A stretch of DNA of 35,320 nt, taken from NCBI GenBank assembly GCA_027624855.1, contig JAQBTQ010000024.1, positions 1 to 35,320 of the forward strand. The letters are read 5' to 3'. The DNA comes from Bacteroidota bacterium. GTDB lineage: Bacteria > Bacteroidota > Bacteroidia > Flavobacteriales_D > Sanyastnellaceae. The notes under the pieces are model-generated. The model was not told where the DNA came from, did not search any database, and was given only the letters and a program-made list of their open reading frames with translations. Made by a program: the position numbers and the translations under genes. Shown here piece by piece: positions 27,067 through 35,183 of this stretch (position 1 is the stretch's first letter; each line of letters starts with the position of its first letter).

Positions 27067-28309
27067 GAATGATCAATTTTTGTCCAATGTGAATCATGGA
27101 ACCCGATAAATTGTTCCACTCTTTTAATTGCCGAACGCTAACCCCGTATTTATCCGCAATTCGACCCAGCACATCTCCACTCTTGACTTTGTATGTTATG
27201 GGTTCTGGGACAAACACAATTTCTGGCGTAAGCTCAGGCTCAATGAGCGCCATGCTATCCTTTAGCGCCATAAACGCTGGAATCTTGGTTTGTGGAAGAA
27301 CAATGGGGAAGTGTTCGTTTTCGGCGGGAATGACTCCTTGTCGAAACATGGGATTCAGCCGCTCCAATTCAACTTGGTCCATGGCTAGCATGGGAGCGAT
27401 TTGATCAAAGCGCAAGGCTTGATTGACCATGACCGTATCCATAAAATTGAATGACGGCGCTTGATCAATGGGGTAAATATTGTGCTCCTCGGGGAATTCC
27501 ATGATGTAAACAACCGCCATAAACGTCGGCACGTAGTTCCGCGTCTCTCTGGGAAGGAAATAACGGATTTCCCAAAAATTTCTTTTGCCACCACTCCTTC
27601 GAATGGCCCGGTTGACATTCCCAGGGCCAGCATTGTAGGCCGCCAAGGCCATGTACCAATCCTCATAGATGCCATACAACCTAGACAGGTACTGACATGC
27701 TGCTTCTGTGCTTCGCTCAGGATCCTGACGTTCATCAACGTAAGAGTCAATGCGCAAATCAAAATGCTTGGCTGTAGCATACATGAATTGCCACAGTCCT
27801 CTTGCACCTGCCGGAGATTTTGCTGTTGGGTTGAGTGCGCTTTCGACTACAGGCAAATACTTGAATTCAAGTGGCAAACTGTACCGATCGAGGGTGGATT
27901 CAAACAGTGGGAAATAAGCTTGGGATCGGCCCAACATCTTGCCGAAGTGCCTCTTTCTTTTGCTGGCGAAATAAGCAATGCGTCCATGAACGACTGGATT
28001 CCAACTCAGATCAAGTGGCGATTGAGCATCCAACAAGGACAACCTCAATTTCAGCTCCGTCGTATCGATGGAAGGGGTTTCGCTTGAATCGAAATCGCGA
28101 ATGTTGAGCAATGTGGTGTCAGTCGAAAAACACCAGTCCTCTCCTAAAAATTCTAACCAATCTAGCTCTGAATTCAAAAGGGCGGTATCGCACATCATCT
28201 CCTCCTCATGCAGGCCTTCGAGACGGACGGCCTCACCATCGATTTGTGCGAACACAGAAATCGGCAGAAGAGTCAACGAAAAGACAAATAAAACCCGAAG
28301 CCGATTCAT
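27047..28309 (-). CDS. Membrane-bound lytic murein transglycosylase, MltD-like, with LysM
   Basis: 420-residue periplasmic enzyme that cleaves peptidoglycan between MurNAc and GlcNAc, releasing 1,6-anhydro products. Signal peptide about residues 1-22 (LFVFSLTLLPISVFAQ). The SLT domain has the catalytic glutamate in VVESALNPTAKSP (Glu156), then GARGLWQFM and ALAAYNAGPGNVNRAI. A single C-terminal LysM domain (YKVKSGDVLGRIADKYGVSV, then IHIGQKLII) binds glycan. The ATG at 28307-28309 overlaps the tatA stop by one base (TGATG), favouring it over a TTG one codon upstream. Known E. coli MltD carries two LysM domains; here one. Confidence 0.93.
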   Translation of the reverse strand: MNRLRVLFVFSLTLLPISVFAQIDGEAVRLEGLHEEEMMCDTALLNSELDWLEFLGEDWCFSTDTTLLNIRDFDSSETPSIDTTELKLRLSLLDAQSPLDLSWNPVVHGRIAYFASKRKRHFGKMLGRSQAYFPLFESTLDRYSLPLEFKYLPVVESALNPTAKSPAGARGLWQFMYATAKHFDLRIDSYVDERQDPERSTEAACQYLSRLYGIYEDWYMALAAYNAGPGNVNRAIRRSGGKRNFWEIRYFLPRETRNYVPTFMAVVYIMEFPEEHNIYPIDQAPSFNFMDTVMVNQALRFDQIAPMLAMDQVELERLNPMFRQGVIPAENEHFPIVLPQTKIPAFMALKDSMALIEPELTPEIVFVPEPITYKVKSGDVLGRIADKYGVSVRQLKEWNNLSGSMIHIGQKLIIHADGSR

Positions 28310-28470
28310 CAATCTTCTCCGTCGTCCTTGGAATCGTCCTTGTTGGTTGCGTCCTTGAATTCTTTCACTCCTTTGCCCAATCCCCGCATCAGTTCAGGGA
28401 TTTTTTTGCCACCAAATAACAAGAGCACTACGAGTGCGATGAGAACAACTTGCCAGGGACCGGTAATCAT
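28309..28470 (-). CDS. tatA: Sec-independent translocase protein TatA/TatE
   Basis: Very small gene (53 residues). The product begins [20 protein letters not shown], one transmembrane helix, followed by the hallmark [15 protein letters not shown] hinge and amphipathic helix, then an acidic-lysine tail ending KDDGED. This is the pore-forming or recruiting subunit of the twin-arginine translocase, which exports folded proteins across the inner membrane. Its stop overlaps the transglycosylase start by one base. tatC is not in this window. Short, but every family feature is present. Confidence 0.92.
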   Translation of the reverse strand: MITGPWQVVLIALVVLLLFGGKKIPELMRGLGKGVKEFKDATNKDDSKDDGED

Positions 28471-28505
28471 AATACAGATTTTTTGTCAAAGTTCGAAAGA
28501 AATTT

Positions 28506-28538
28506 CCAAAGTATTGCTTCACATGGGCTTTCAATCAA
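28506..28538 (-). promoter_or_regulatory. Possible Bacteroidota-type promoter before tatA
   Basis: On the minus strand TTG (28536-28538) is followed after 22 bases by TACTTTGG (28506-28513), one mismatch from the TAnnTTTG -7 element. It lies about 35 bases before the tatA start and at the panC stop. Read-through from panC is an alternative. Confidence 0.3.
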
Positions 28539-29383
28539 TGAATCGCACAATTATCAATCAACCTCACGCCGTCAACGTTTGCCGCAACGATGGCGTGCGA
28601 CCCTTTGGTTTTCCATTCCCCACGCCGGGTTGCGAATGTTGTAGAATCCACCACGTCTACGTATTCCAAATCGATGTTCTCAATGGCAGCTGCTTCCATT
28701 CGAATTCCTTCCAAAGCCGCATCAATATCACTTCCTTCTACTGCCGCAATCCGGAGCACCCCGAGCCATCGCGATAAATTCAAGGCCCGATTTCGACCAT
28801 TGGCATCCAATCGGATATTTCTACTGCTCATCGCCAATCCGTCCGCATCTCTCACCAATGGACATCCCACGATTTTCATGTTCGGAAACTCTTCACTGGC
28901 CAATCGACGAATGACCGCCAATTGCTGCAAGTCCTTTTCTCCGAAAAATGAGGCGTCTGAATTGACCGCTTGAAACAACTTCCTCACAATGGCAACGACA
29001 CCATCAAAATGACCCTTGCGTGTTAACCCCTCGTATTCCTTTGTGATGGATCCATAATCTACTGGGTCGACGGATAAGTTGCCTCCGTACATTTCCTGAA
29101 CATTTGGAATAAATACCAAGTCCACCCCTTCTGCTGAAGCCATGGACAAATCCTCGTCCATCGTCAAAGGATAGGATTTGAAATCTTGGGGATCATTGAA
29201 TTGTGTAGGATTAACAAAAATGCTCAAAACGACCACATCACATTGATTACGCGCAATTTGCAATAAGGATTTATGCCCATTGTGCAAGGCGCCCATGGTA
29301 GGGACAAATCCCACAGTCAACATTTGAGTTCGAAAATGCTCAATTCGCGATTGTAGCTTTTCAACACTTGCAATTGTTTCCAT
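28535..29383 (-). CDS. panC: Pantothenate synthetase (pantoate--beta-alanine ligase)
   Basis: 282-residue cytoplasmic enzyme joining pantoate and beta-alanine with ATP, the last step to pantothenate and so to coenzyme A. The HIGH-type motif is MGALHNGHKSL (30-40, His34 and His37). Other family blocks are SIFVNPTQFN, RKGHFDGVVAIVRKLF, FFGEKDLQQL and MSSRNIRL. Length is normal. It is divergent from the starch-synthase-like gene, an arrangement I recall as common in Bacteroidota. The tatA operon follows 64 bases downstream on the same strand. Confidence 0.96.
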   Translation of the reverse strand: METIASVEKLQSRIEHFRTQMLTVGFVPTMGALHNGHKSLLQIARNQCDVVVLSIFVNPTQFNDPQDFKSYPLTMDEDLSMASAEGVDLVFIPNVQEMYGGNLSVDPVDYGSITKEYEGLTRKGHFDGVVAIVRKLFQAVNSDASFFGEKDLQQLAVIRRLASEEFPNMKIVGCPLVRDADGLAMSSRNIRLDANGRNRALNLSRWLGVLRIAAVEGSDIDAALEGIRMEAAAIENIDLEYVDVVDSTTFATRRGEWKTKGSHAIVAANVDGVRLIDNCAIH

Positions 29384-29419
29384 TCGTCATGTAAAACCCT
29401 TATTTTTCAGGGCTTTTCC

Positions 29420-29450
29420 TTGGTTTTCGCCGGAAAAATACGTACTTTTG
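29420..29450 (+). promoter_or_regulatory. Bacteroidota-type promoter for the glycogen-synthase-like gene
   Basis: TTG (29420-29422), a 20-base spacer, then TACTTTTG (29443-29450), an exact match to the TAnnTTTG -7 element used by the phylum's primary sigma factor. It lies 33 bases before the ATG at 29484 in the panC intergenic space. Confidence 0.6.
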
Positions 29451-29483
29451 ATATTCGTTCGAACCAAATTTCATCCGGCCATC

Positions 29484-30311
29484 ATGGAGAAAGCAAGAAT
29501 CCTCTACATATCTCAACACATTGTACCATTCTTGCCCGCTACTCAAATGAGCTCGGTTAGCCGGAATCTGCCACAAGCGGTACACGAAAAGGGAAGAGAA
29601 ATTCGAGTTTTCACTCCTCGTTTTGGCAAAATTAACGAACGCCGTCATCAGCTTCATGAAGTCATTCGGCTTTCCGGAATGAATTTGATGATCGATGAAA
29701 CCGACCATCCCTTGGTGATCAAAGTCGCATCCATCCCTACGGCCCGAATGCAGGTTTACTTCATTGACAACGATGAGTACTTTAAGCGCAAGGCTGTATT
29801 ACGGGATGGCAGTAATAAGCTATTCCCAGATAATGATGAACGTGCTATTTTCTTTGCGCGTGGCGTATTGGAAACGGTCAAGAAATTGGGTTGGGCACCA
29901 GACATTATCCATTGCAACGGCTGGATGACAAGTGTCGTTCCGCTCTACCTAAAACAGCAATTCTCCAAAGACCCGTATTTCGCTGAAAGCAAGGTTATCT
30001 CAAGCATTTACAGTGAAGGCTTTGAAGGTTCACTCAATAGGAGAATGTCCGAGAAATTAGTCCAAGATGGAATTCAGTCCGATAGCGTATCAACCATTGA
30101 GAACCCCTCGTTTGACAACCTCAATGCCCTGGCCATCCAGCATTCAGATGGGCTCATCATTGGTTCGGAAGATCTCAATGAAGAGACCTTATCTGCTATC
30201 GAAAATTCGTCAGTTCCGGTGTTGAAATACCACGGTGAAGAGGGCTATGTGACGGACATAAACAATTTTTACGATACGATTTTGGAGGGAAAGGCTGAGG
30301 CTGTCTCGTAA
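29484..30311 (+). CDS. Starch/glycogen-synthase-like protein, N-terminal (GT5) domain only
   Basis: 275-residue protein matching only the N-terminal Rossmann domain of GT5 starch synthases. The order is ILYISQHIVPFLPATQMSSV, RNLPQAVHEKGREIRVFTPR and IHCNGWMTSVVPLYLKQQF. True glycogen synthases are about 480 residues, with a K-x-G-G-L donor motif near the N-terminus and a second domain. Here the motif position reads PATQM and the second domain is absent, so glycogen synthesis is unlikely. The ATG at 29484 is preferred to a start 12 codons earlier, which would overlap the promoter. It leads a run with the DUF4270 gene (17 bases) and glmS. I recall homologues beside panC across the phylum; function unknown. 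Confidence 0.87.
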   Translation: MEKARILYISQHIVPFLPATQMSSVSRNLPQAVHEKGREIRVFTPRFGKINERRHQLHEVIRLSGMNLMIDETDHPLVIKVASIPTARMQVYFIDNDEYFKRKAVLRDGSNKLFPDNDERAIFFARGVLETVKKLGWAPDIIHCNGWMTSVVPLYLKQQFSKDPYFAESKVISSIYSEGFEGSLNRRMSEKLVQDGIQSDSVSTIENPSFDNLNALAIQHSDGLIIGSEDLNEETLSAIENSSVPVLKYHGEEGYVTDINNFYDTILEGKAEAVS

Positions 30312-30328
30312 TTGCTGAACTTCGCGGC

Positions 30329-31672
30329 ATGATAAAGATCACCGCAGGACAGTACGGGGCAGTCTTGGCAATGATTTTGGGGATCGCCGTCCTCAATGGT
30401 TGTAAAAAGCCGGATACCGAAATAGGTTTGGACCATGCGCAAGAGGATTTGCTTGGGCTCAACCAAACAGACACCATCGCGTTGCTTTTTGAAACAGTTC
30501 GAGAGGACAGCCTAGAAACAAGCCACCTCAGCACGGCTGTTCTGGGCAACATGGAACACCCTTTTTTTGGGATACACCAAGCTGGATTTGCCGCCCAATT
30601 GCGACTGAGCACTCCTGACATCGATTTCGGCTCCAATGCAACAATCGATAGCATCTACCTCACCTTGAAGTACACTGGTGATCGCTACGGATTATTAAGC
30701 CCACAAAACATTCATGTTTGGGAGCTGCAAGATTCCCTCACACTGGATTCCGCTTATTTTTCCAACCATTCATTCCTCACCACAGAGGAAGCGCTTGAAG
30801 ACCCGGCATACCAGCCCATCATTATCAACCCCGCTGAAGAATTATTCATCGGAAACGATACTGTCGCTCCAGAAGTTCGCATCTACCTCACGAACGAACT
30901 TGGTCAACGGCTATTGGAAGCTGATCCAACGGTTTACTCATCCAATCAAGATTGGTCAGACTATTTCCAGGGAATTCTCGTAATGCCTGATCCACAAGGG
31001 CCTGGGCAGGGAGCGGTAGGAATCGACGTAACGTCGGGCGTAAGTCGAATCCGAATGCATTACCACAATGATACCGACAGTGCAGCGGTTTATGATTTCA
31101 ATATCAATGCCCTCAGTCCTCGTACAAACCTGTTCGAGCACCAATGGTATCCACCATTCCAAGCGCTTGACGAAGCGTACATTACAGCTGTTGATGGTTC
31201 GTTGCAATCCGGTGTCTTCTCCGGTGCGGGCTTAAAAACCCGAATCAAATTCCCAGATTTGGAAGAGTGGGAGGCGCAGCGCAGTCCAAATCGAGCAGTA
31301 CACAAGGCCGAACTCTGGTTACCTGTCGCTAGTGAATACAACGACCCTCGTTATCCCATTCCTACCCAGCTTTTCATACTGACCGAGAATGAAAACGGTG
31401 AGCCCATCTCTACCCCCGATCAAACATCCATTGGATTAAACATCAATGGAAATTTCGACCAGTCCAACAACGCCTATCGCTTCAACATCTCGCAAACATT
31501 CCAGCGAATGCTGAATGGCACTTTTTCCAGTGATCAACTTTATGTGGTTGCATCTCGAGCGGGAATTTCGCTTCAAGGTGTCGTATTGAATGGCCCCGAA
31601 TCAGCGCCTATTGAAGGCGATACGACCAATTGGAAGCCCAACGCACGACTCGTCCTCACGTGGAGCGAATAA
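30329..31672 (+). CDS. DUF4270 family lipoprotein
   Basis: 447-residue lipoprotein of the Bacteroidota family DUF4270 (function unknown). Signal peptide with lipobox AVLNGCKK, Cys25 lipidated. The domain shows DTIALLFETVREDSLET, then LGNMEHPFFGIHQAGFAAQL and IDSIYLTLKYTG, a beta-rich pattern typical of the family, and ends NARLVLTWSE. It lies 17 bases after the starch-synthase-like gene and 25 bases before glmS, in the same orientation, so the three are probably one transcript. Likely anchored to the outer membrane. Confidence 0.88.
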   Translation: MIKITAGQYGAVLAMILGIAVLNGCKKPDTEIGLDHAQEDLLGLNQTDTIALLFETVREDSLETSHLSTAVLGNMEHPFFGIHQAGFAAQLRLSTPDIDFGSNATIDSIYLTLKYTGDRYGLLSPQNIHVWELQDSLTLDSAYFSNHSFLTTEEALEDPAYQPIIINPAEELFIGNDTVAPEVRIYLTNELGQRLLEADPTVYSSNQDWSDYFQGILVMPDPQGPGQGAVGIDVTSGVSRIRMHYHNDTDSAAVYDFNINALSPRTNLFEHQWYPPFQALDEAYITAVDGSLQSGVFSGAGLKTRIKFPDLEEWEAQRSPNRAVHKAELWLPVASEYNDPRYPIPTQLFILTENENGEPISTPDQTSIGLNINGNFDQSNNAYRFNISQTFQRMLNGTFSSDQLYVVASRAGISLQGVVLNGPESAPIEGDTTNWKPNARLVLTWSE

Positions 31673-31697
31673 GGATTATTATTAAATTCGATACACG

Positions 31698-33545
31698 ATG
31701 TGCGGAATCATTGGATACATAGGTGAGAAAGATTGCTTCCCCATCCTTATCAAAGGATTGCAGCGACTTGAGTACCGCGGTTACGACAGCGCTGGCGTTG
31801 CCGTATTGGATAAAAACAGTGCCATTCAAATCAAAAAGAAAAAGGGGAAAGTAGATGACCTTCTCACTTTTGTAGGTGATGATATGCCGCGAGGAACGAC
31901 TGGCATCGGACATACACGTTGGGCGACCCACGGACCGCCCAATGACGTCAATGCCCATCCCCATACAGCACGATTGGGGCGGCTTGCCATGATCCACAAT
32001 GGCATCATCGAAAATTATGAATCCCTTCGCACCAGTTTGGAGGCCAATGGCCACGCATTTGTTAGCGATACCGACACGGAAGTGCTGATTCACCTCATTG
32101 ACGAAGTACAAAGTCGAACCCAGGCGCCCATTGCTGATGCCGTGCAAATGGCGTTGAAAGAAGTCGAAGGTGCCTACGCAATCGCCATCATCGATGCGAA
32201 CGAGCCTGATTTGTTAATCGCTGCAAGAAAATCCAGTCCACTCGTCATTGGTGTCGGTGAAGAAAATGAATTCTACATAGCGTCCGATGCAACCCCCATC
32301 ATCGAGCATACCCAAAACGTCATTTACCTGGATGATGAGGAGGTCGCGGTAATGAATAAACTCGAGGGATTAACCATCCGTAACCTGCAGAACATTGTGG
32401 TTACCCCGGAAATCCATGAACTTGAAATGCAAATCGAAGCCATCGAAAAGGGCGGGTTTGATCATTTCATGCTCAAAGAAATTTTTGAGCAGCCCAATTC
32501 CATTCTGGATTCTATTCGCGGACGAATGAGCATTCAGCGATCCGAGATCAAGATGTCCGGAATCGATGATCACTGGGGACGGTGGGAAAATGCCGAGCGC
32601 ATTCTGATCATTGCATGTGGGACAAGCTGGCATGCCGGCCTTGTAGCTGAATACCTGTTTGAAGATTTTGCAAGGATACCCGTCGAAGTCGAGTACGCTT
32701 CTGAATTTCGATACCGAAACCCAGTCATCAAACCAAATGACGTGGTCATTGCCATCTCACAGTCTGGCGAAACTGCCGACACCTTGGCAGCAATCCAGTT
32801 GGCAAAACAACAAGGAGCCCATGTATTTGGGGTGTGCAATGTGGTGGGTTCGAGCATCGCGCGAGAAACCGACAGCGGAGCTTACACTCACGCAGGGCCA
32901 GAAATCGGCGTGGCGTCGACCAAAGCTTTTACTGCGCAAATCACGGTATTAACACTCATTGCTATGCTGGTTGGCAAGAAGAAAGGTCAACTCTCAGCTC
33001 AGCGCTTCAACCGGTTGATGGTTGAACTCAATGCGATTCCCGAAAAAGTGCAGAAGTTGCTTGAGCAGGAGGAGCGCATTAAAGAAATTTCTCGTCACTT
33101 CGTCAACAATGAAAATGCCCTCTACCTTGGAAGAGGTGTCAATTTCCCTGTGGCACTCGAAGGCGCGCTGAAGCTGAAAGAAATCAGTTACATCCATGCA
33201 GAAGGGTATCCATCCGCTGAAATGAAGCATGGCCCGATTGCCTTAATTGATGAAGAGATGCCGGTCTTTTTCATTGCTACCGCAGACGATGTTTATGAGA
33301 AAATCGTCTCGAACATTCAAGAGGTGAAAGCACGTGGCGGGCGACTGGTTGCGCTCGTCTCAGCAGGAAATACCGATCTGAAACAGTTGGCAGAGTTCGT
33401 GATAGAAGTGCCCAAAACTGACCAGTCATTGGCCCCTTTGCTCACCGTGATTCCGCTTCAATTGTTGAGTTATCACATCGCCGTCATGCGCGGCTGCAAC
33501 GTTGATCAGCCAAGGAACCTCGCTAAGAGCGTTACGGTGGAGTAG
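31698..33545 (+). CDS. glmS: Glutamine--fructose-6-phosphate aminotransferase (isomerising)
   Basis: 615-residue enzyme making glucosamine-6-phosphate, the first step to UDP-GlcNAc for peptidoglycan and LPS. Cys2 is the glutaminase nucleophile (MCGIIGYIG). The glutaminase domain includes LEYRGYDSAG, GIGHTRWATHG and VSDTDTEVLIHLI. Two SIS sugar-phosphate domains follow, with CGTSWHAGLVAEY, SQSGETADTLAAI and EGALKLKEISYIHAEGYPSAE. The canonical C-terminus LAKSVTVE is intact, so the adjacent element has not damaged the enzyme. The last 40 bases are overlapped antisense by the recombinase reading frame. No terminator is visible after the stop. Confidence 0.97.
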   Translation: MCGIIGYIGEKDCFPILIKGLQRLEYRGYDSAGVAVLDKNSAIQIKKKKGKVDDLLTFVGDDMPRGTTGIGHTRWATHGPPNDVNAHPHTARLGRLAMIHNGIIENYESLRTSLEANGHAFVSDTDTEVLIHLIDEVQSRTQAPIADAVQMALKEVEGAYAIAIIDANEPDLLIAARKSSPLVIGVGEENEFYIASDATPIIEHTQNVIYLDDEEVAVMNKLEGLTIRNLQNIVVTPEIHELEMQIEAIEKGGFDHFMLKEIFEQPNSILDSIRGRMSIQRSEIKMSGIDDHWGRWENAERILIIACGTSWHAGLVAEYLFEDFARIPVEVEYASEFRYRNPVIKPNDVVIAISQSGETADTLAAIQLAKQQGAHVFGVCNVVGSSIARETDSGAYTHAGPEIGVASTKAFTAQITVLTLIAMLVGKKKGQLSAQRFNRLMVELNAIPEKVQKLLEQEERIKEISRHFVNNENALYLGRGVNFPVALEGALKLKEISYIHAEGYPSAEMKHGPIALIDEEMPVFFIATADDVYEKIVSNIQEVKARGGRLVALVSAGNTDLKQLAEFVIEVPKTDQSLAPLLTVIPLQLLSYHIAVMRGCNVDQPRNLAKSVTVE

Positions 33546-35182
33546 GCGGCAGATATCCGGGTTGATTTCCCCGTATTTACTGAGGTTTTCAAGTGTTTTA
33601 TCACCAAAGGTGTACTACTACAGTTCCCTGAATTTGTGGTGGAATTGTGTAGTGGAATCTTAAGGGTGGTGTTAAGGTCGTGGGTCTGATCAGTGTGATT
33701 GTAACTGAGGTCTATTCGATGTAGGATCAACTTTAGAAGTTCTCTTTTTAGATCCCCCTCCCAATTCTCAATACCACAGACATAATTCACTATCAATTTG
33801 TAGTTGTTGTACCACTTTTTGTGATCAGAATCTATTTTCTGTAGACCTTTTAAATGGTCGATTTCCACAGAGACTTCATCTAAATCATGATTCAATGACT
33901 TTTTAAGTGACTCATAAACATCAGAACCTTCGTATTCTCCATACAGTTGTCTTTTCTCTGTTTCAACAATACCATTCTTGATTTTATCTTTTCGTTGTTC
34001 CAACATTATGAGTCTATTCTCAATGTCATCGAGTTGTTGTCCAATGATGTTACGGAATTCAACTATGTCTGATTTCAACAGAGTCTTAGATTCATGTGAT
34101 AAATGTCTATTGTCTTTAAGTGTAGTGAAAATAGAGTTCCATAGGAAATCGTCTGTGGTAGGGATATTAAGACACCTTTTCATATCACAGTTCAGACTCT
34201 TCTCAACTGACATGTTAAACCTCCGTTCACTCAATGGACAGTAGTAGTGATTTACATCTTGAGTCTCTTTTATTCGACCTCCAATTGGTCGTCCACAACT
34301 ACAGAAAATATAGTCCCTAAACAAAAATGATCTTGTTGTTCTATTGAACTGACCTCTCTTTTCCAATTTGAGTTTTCGAATATCCTTTACCTCATTGAAG
34401 AGTTGTTTTGAGATCAATGGTGGACAAGTGTATTCAATGGTAAACCCACTTTTCTTGTCTGTGAAGGATTGTTTACCAATGTAACATTCATTTCGGAGGA
34501 TAACTTGTATTGATCCTAGAGACCAATGTTTGTTTCCTCTTCGTGTTTGAACTCCTTGGTGTTCTAAGTAGTTCTTAATTTCCTTAATCGAATAACTTTG
34601 ATGGTAAAGGGAGTAGATTGTCATTATGTGTTTTGATTCTTCAGGGTGTGGTTCCAATAATGAACCCTTATCCAATTTCTTTATTTGATAACCAAACGGA
34701 GGGTCTCCTCCTCTGTAGTAATTGGACTTTACTTTTTCAAGTTTACCAAGTCTACTTCTTTCTGATCGGATCTTATTATCGTATTGAGAAATTTCGGAAA
34801 GAATACCTAAGATCAGGTTTTCCATGTCTCCGGTGGTGTCATATTTACCAGTTGAAGTGTAGAGTACGACTCCTTGTTTAACCATCTTCTGTCTAATCAG
34901 AAACCAAGTAGATGTATTACGGGATAATCTATCTGTGTTCCAAACGTAAAGGTGTTTGATTTCACCTTTATCAATTCGTCTTAGTAACTGAAGTAGGACA
35001 GGACGTGTCTCTAAATTGTCAGTTGATGATGATGTACCTCCTTCGTTGTGTAACTCATATTTCATTCCAAGAGATTTGGAGAGTTCTATTCCTTTTTCTC
35101 TTTGAGTTGAAAGACTTGTTCCTCCTTTCTCTTCTGTTTGAGTAGAGGTACTTACTCTTGTTAGTATGTGTATTGTTTCCAT
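33506..35182 (-). CDS. Large serine recombinase, C-terminal tail running into glmS
   Basis: 558-residue site-specific recombinase. The catalytic resolvase domain (about 4-150) has the nucleophile Ser11 in TRVSTSTQ and the active-site arginines in DRLSRN (84-89). A 'recombinase' DNA-binding domain follows (GGDPPFGYQI, 158-167, to about 275), then a zinc-ribbon-like region (Cys294, Cys296, Cys315, Cys332/337) and a coiled coil (about 365-450). Residues 464-509 are encoded inside inverted repeat copy A. Beyond residue 509 the sequence looks non-conserved, and the final 13 residues are antisense to glmS, so the tail is probably host-derived. The gene is AT-rich (roughly 37% G+C in sampled lines) against about half in its neighbours, a sign of transfer. 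The start codon lies one base beyond repeat copy B. Confidence 0.88.
   Translation of the reverse strand: METIHILTRVSTSTQTEEKGGTSLSTQREKGIELSKSLGMKYELHNEGGTSSSTDNLETRPVLLQLLRRIDKGEIKHLYVWNTDRLSRNTSTWFLIRQKMVKQGVVLYTSTGKYDTTGDMENLILGILSEISQYDNKIRSERSRLGKLEKVKSNYYRGGDPPFGYQIKKLDKGSLLEPHPEESKHIMTIYSLYHQSYSIKEIKNYLEHQGVQTRRGNKHWSLGSIQVILRNECYIGKQSFTDKKSGFTIEYTCPPLISKQLFNEVKDIRKLKLEKRGQFNRTTRSFLFRDYIFCSCGRPIGGRIKETQDVNHYYCPLSERRFNMSVEKSLNCDMKRCLNIPTTDDFLWNSIFTTLKDNRHLSHESKTLLKSDIVEFRNIIGQQLDDIENRLIMLEQRKDKIKNGIVETEKRQLYGEYEGSDVYESLKKSLNHDLDEVSVEIDHLKGLQKIDSDHKKWYNNYKLIVNYVCGIENWEGDLKRELLKLILHRIDLSYNHTDQTHDLNTTLKIPLHNSTTNSGNCSSTPLVIKHLKTSVNTGKSTRISAAYSTVTLLARFLG
33656..33792 (-). repeat. Inverted repeat copy A, inside the recombinase coding end
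   Basis: 137-bp segment whose reverse complement occurs at 35184-35320 with 135 matching bases. Mismatches are at 33725 (silent, Ile486) and 33733 (Lys484 against Gln in the other copy). It encodes recombinase residues 464-509 on the minus strand. Its inner edge is clear at 33792; the outer edge may extend left of 33656, since the partner runs off the window. Confidence 0.95.
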
Positions 35183-35183
35183 T

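Noticed and set aside
27461-28107. A 208-codon plus-strand open frame opposite the lytic transglycosylase
   Set aside because: It mirrors a conserved SLT domain, shows no signal peptide or domain, and its composition follows the complement of the real gene.
29400-29420. Short hairpin with T run on the minus strand ahead of panC, as an attenuator
   Set aside because: The stem is weak (about seven pairs including a G-T) and overlaps the opposite promoter; no convincing antiterminator partner.
33546-33582. A tRNA T-arm-like stretch (GGGTTGATTTCCCC) just after glmS, suggesting a tRNA remnant as integration site
   Set aside because: The loop lacks the TTC core and no acceptor, D or anticodon arm can be drawn around it.
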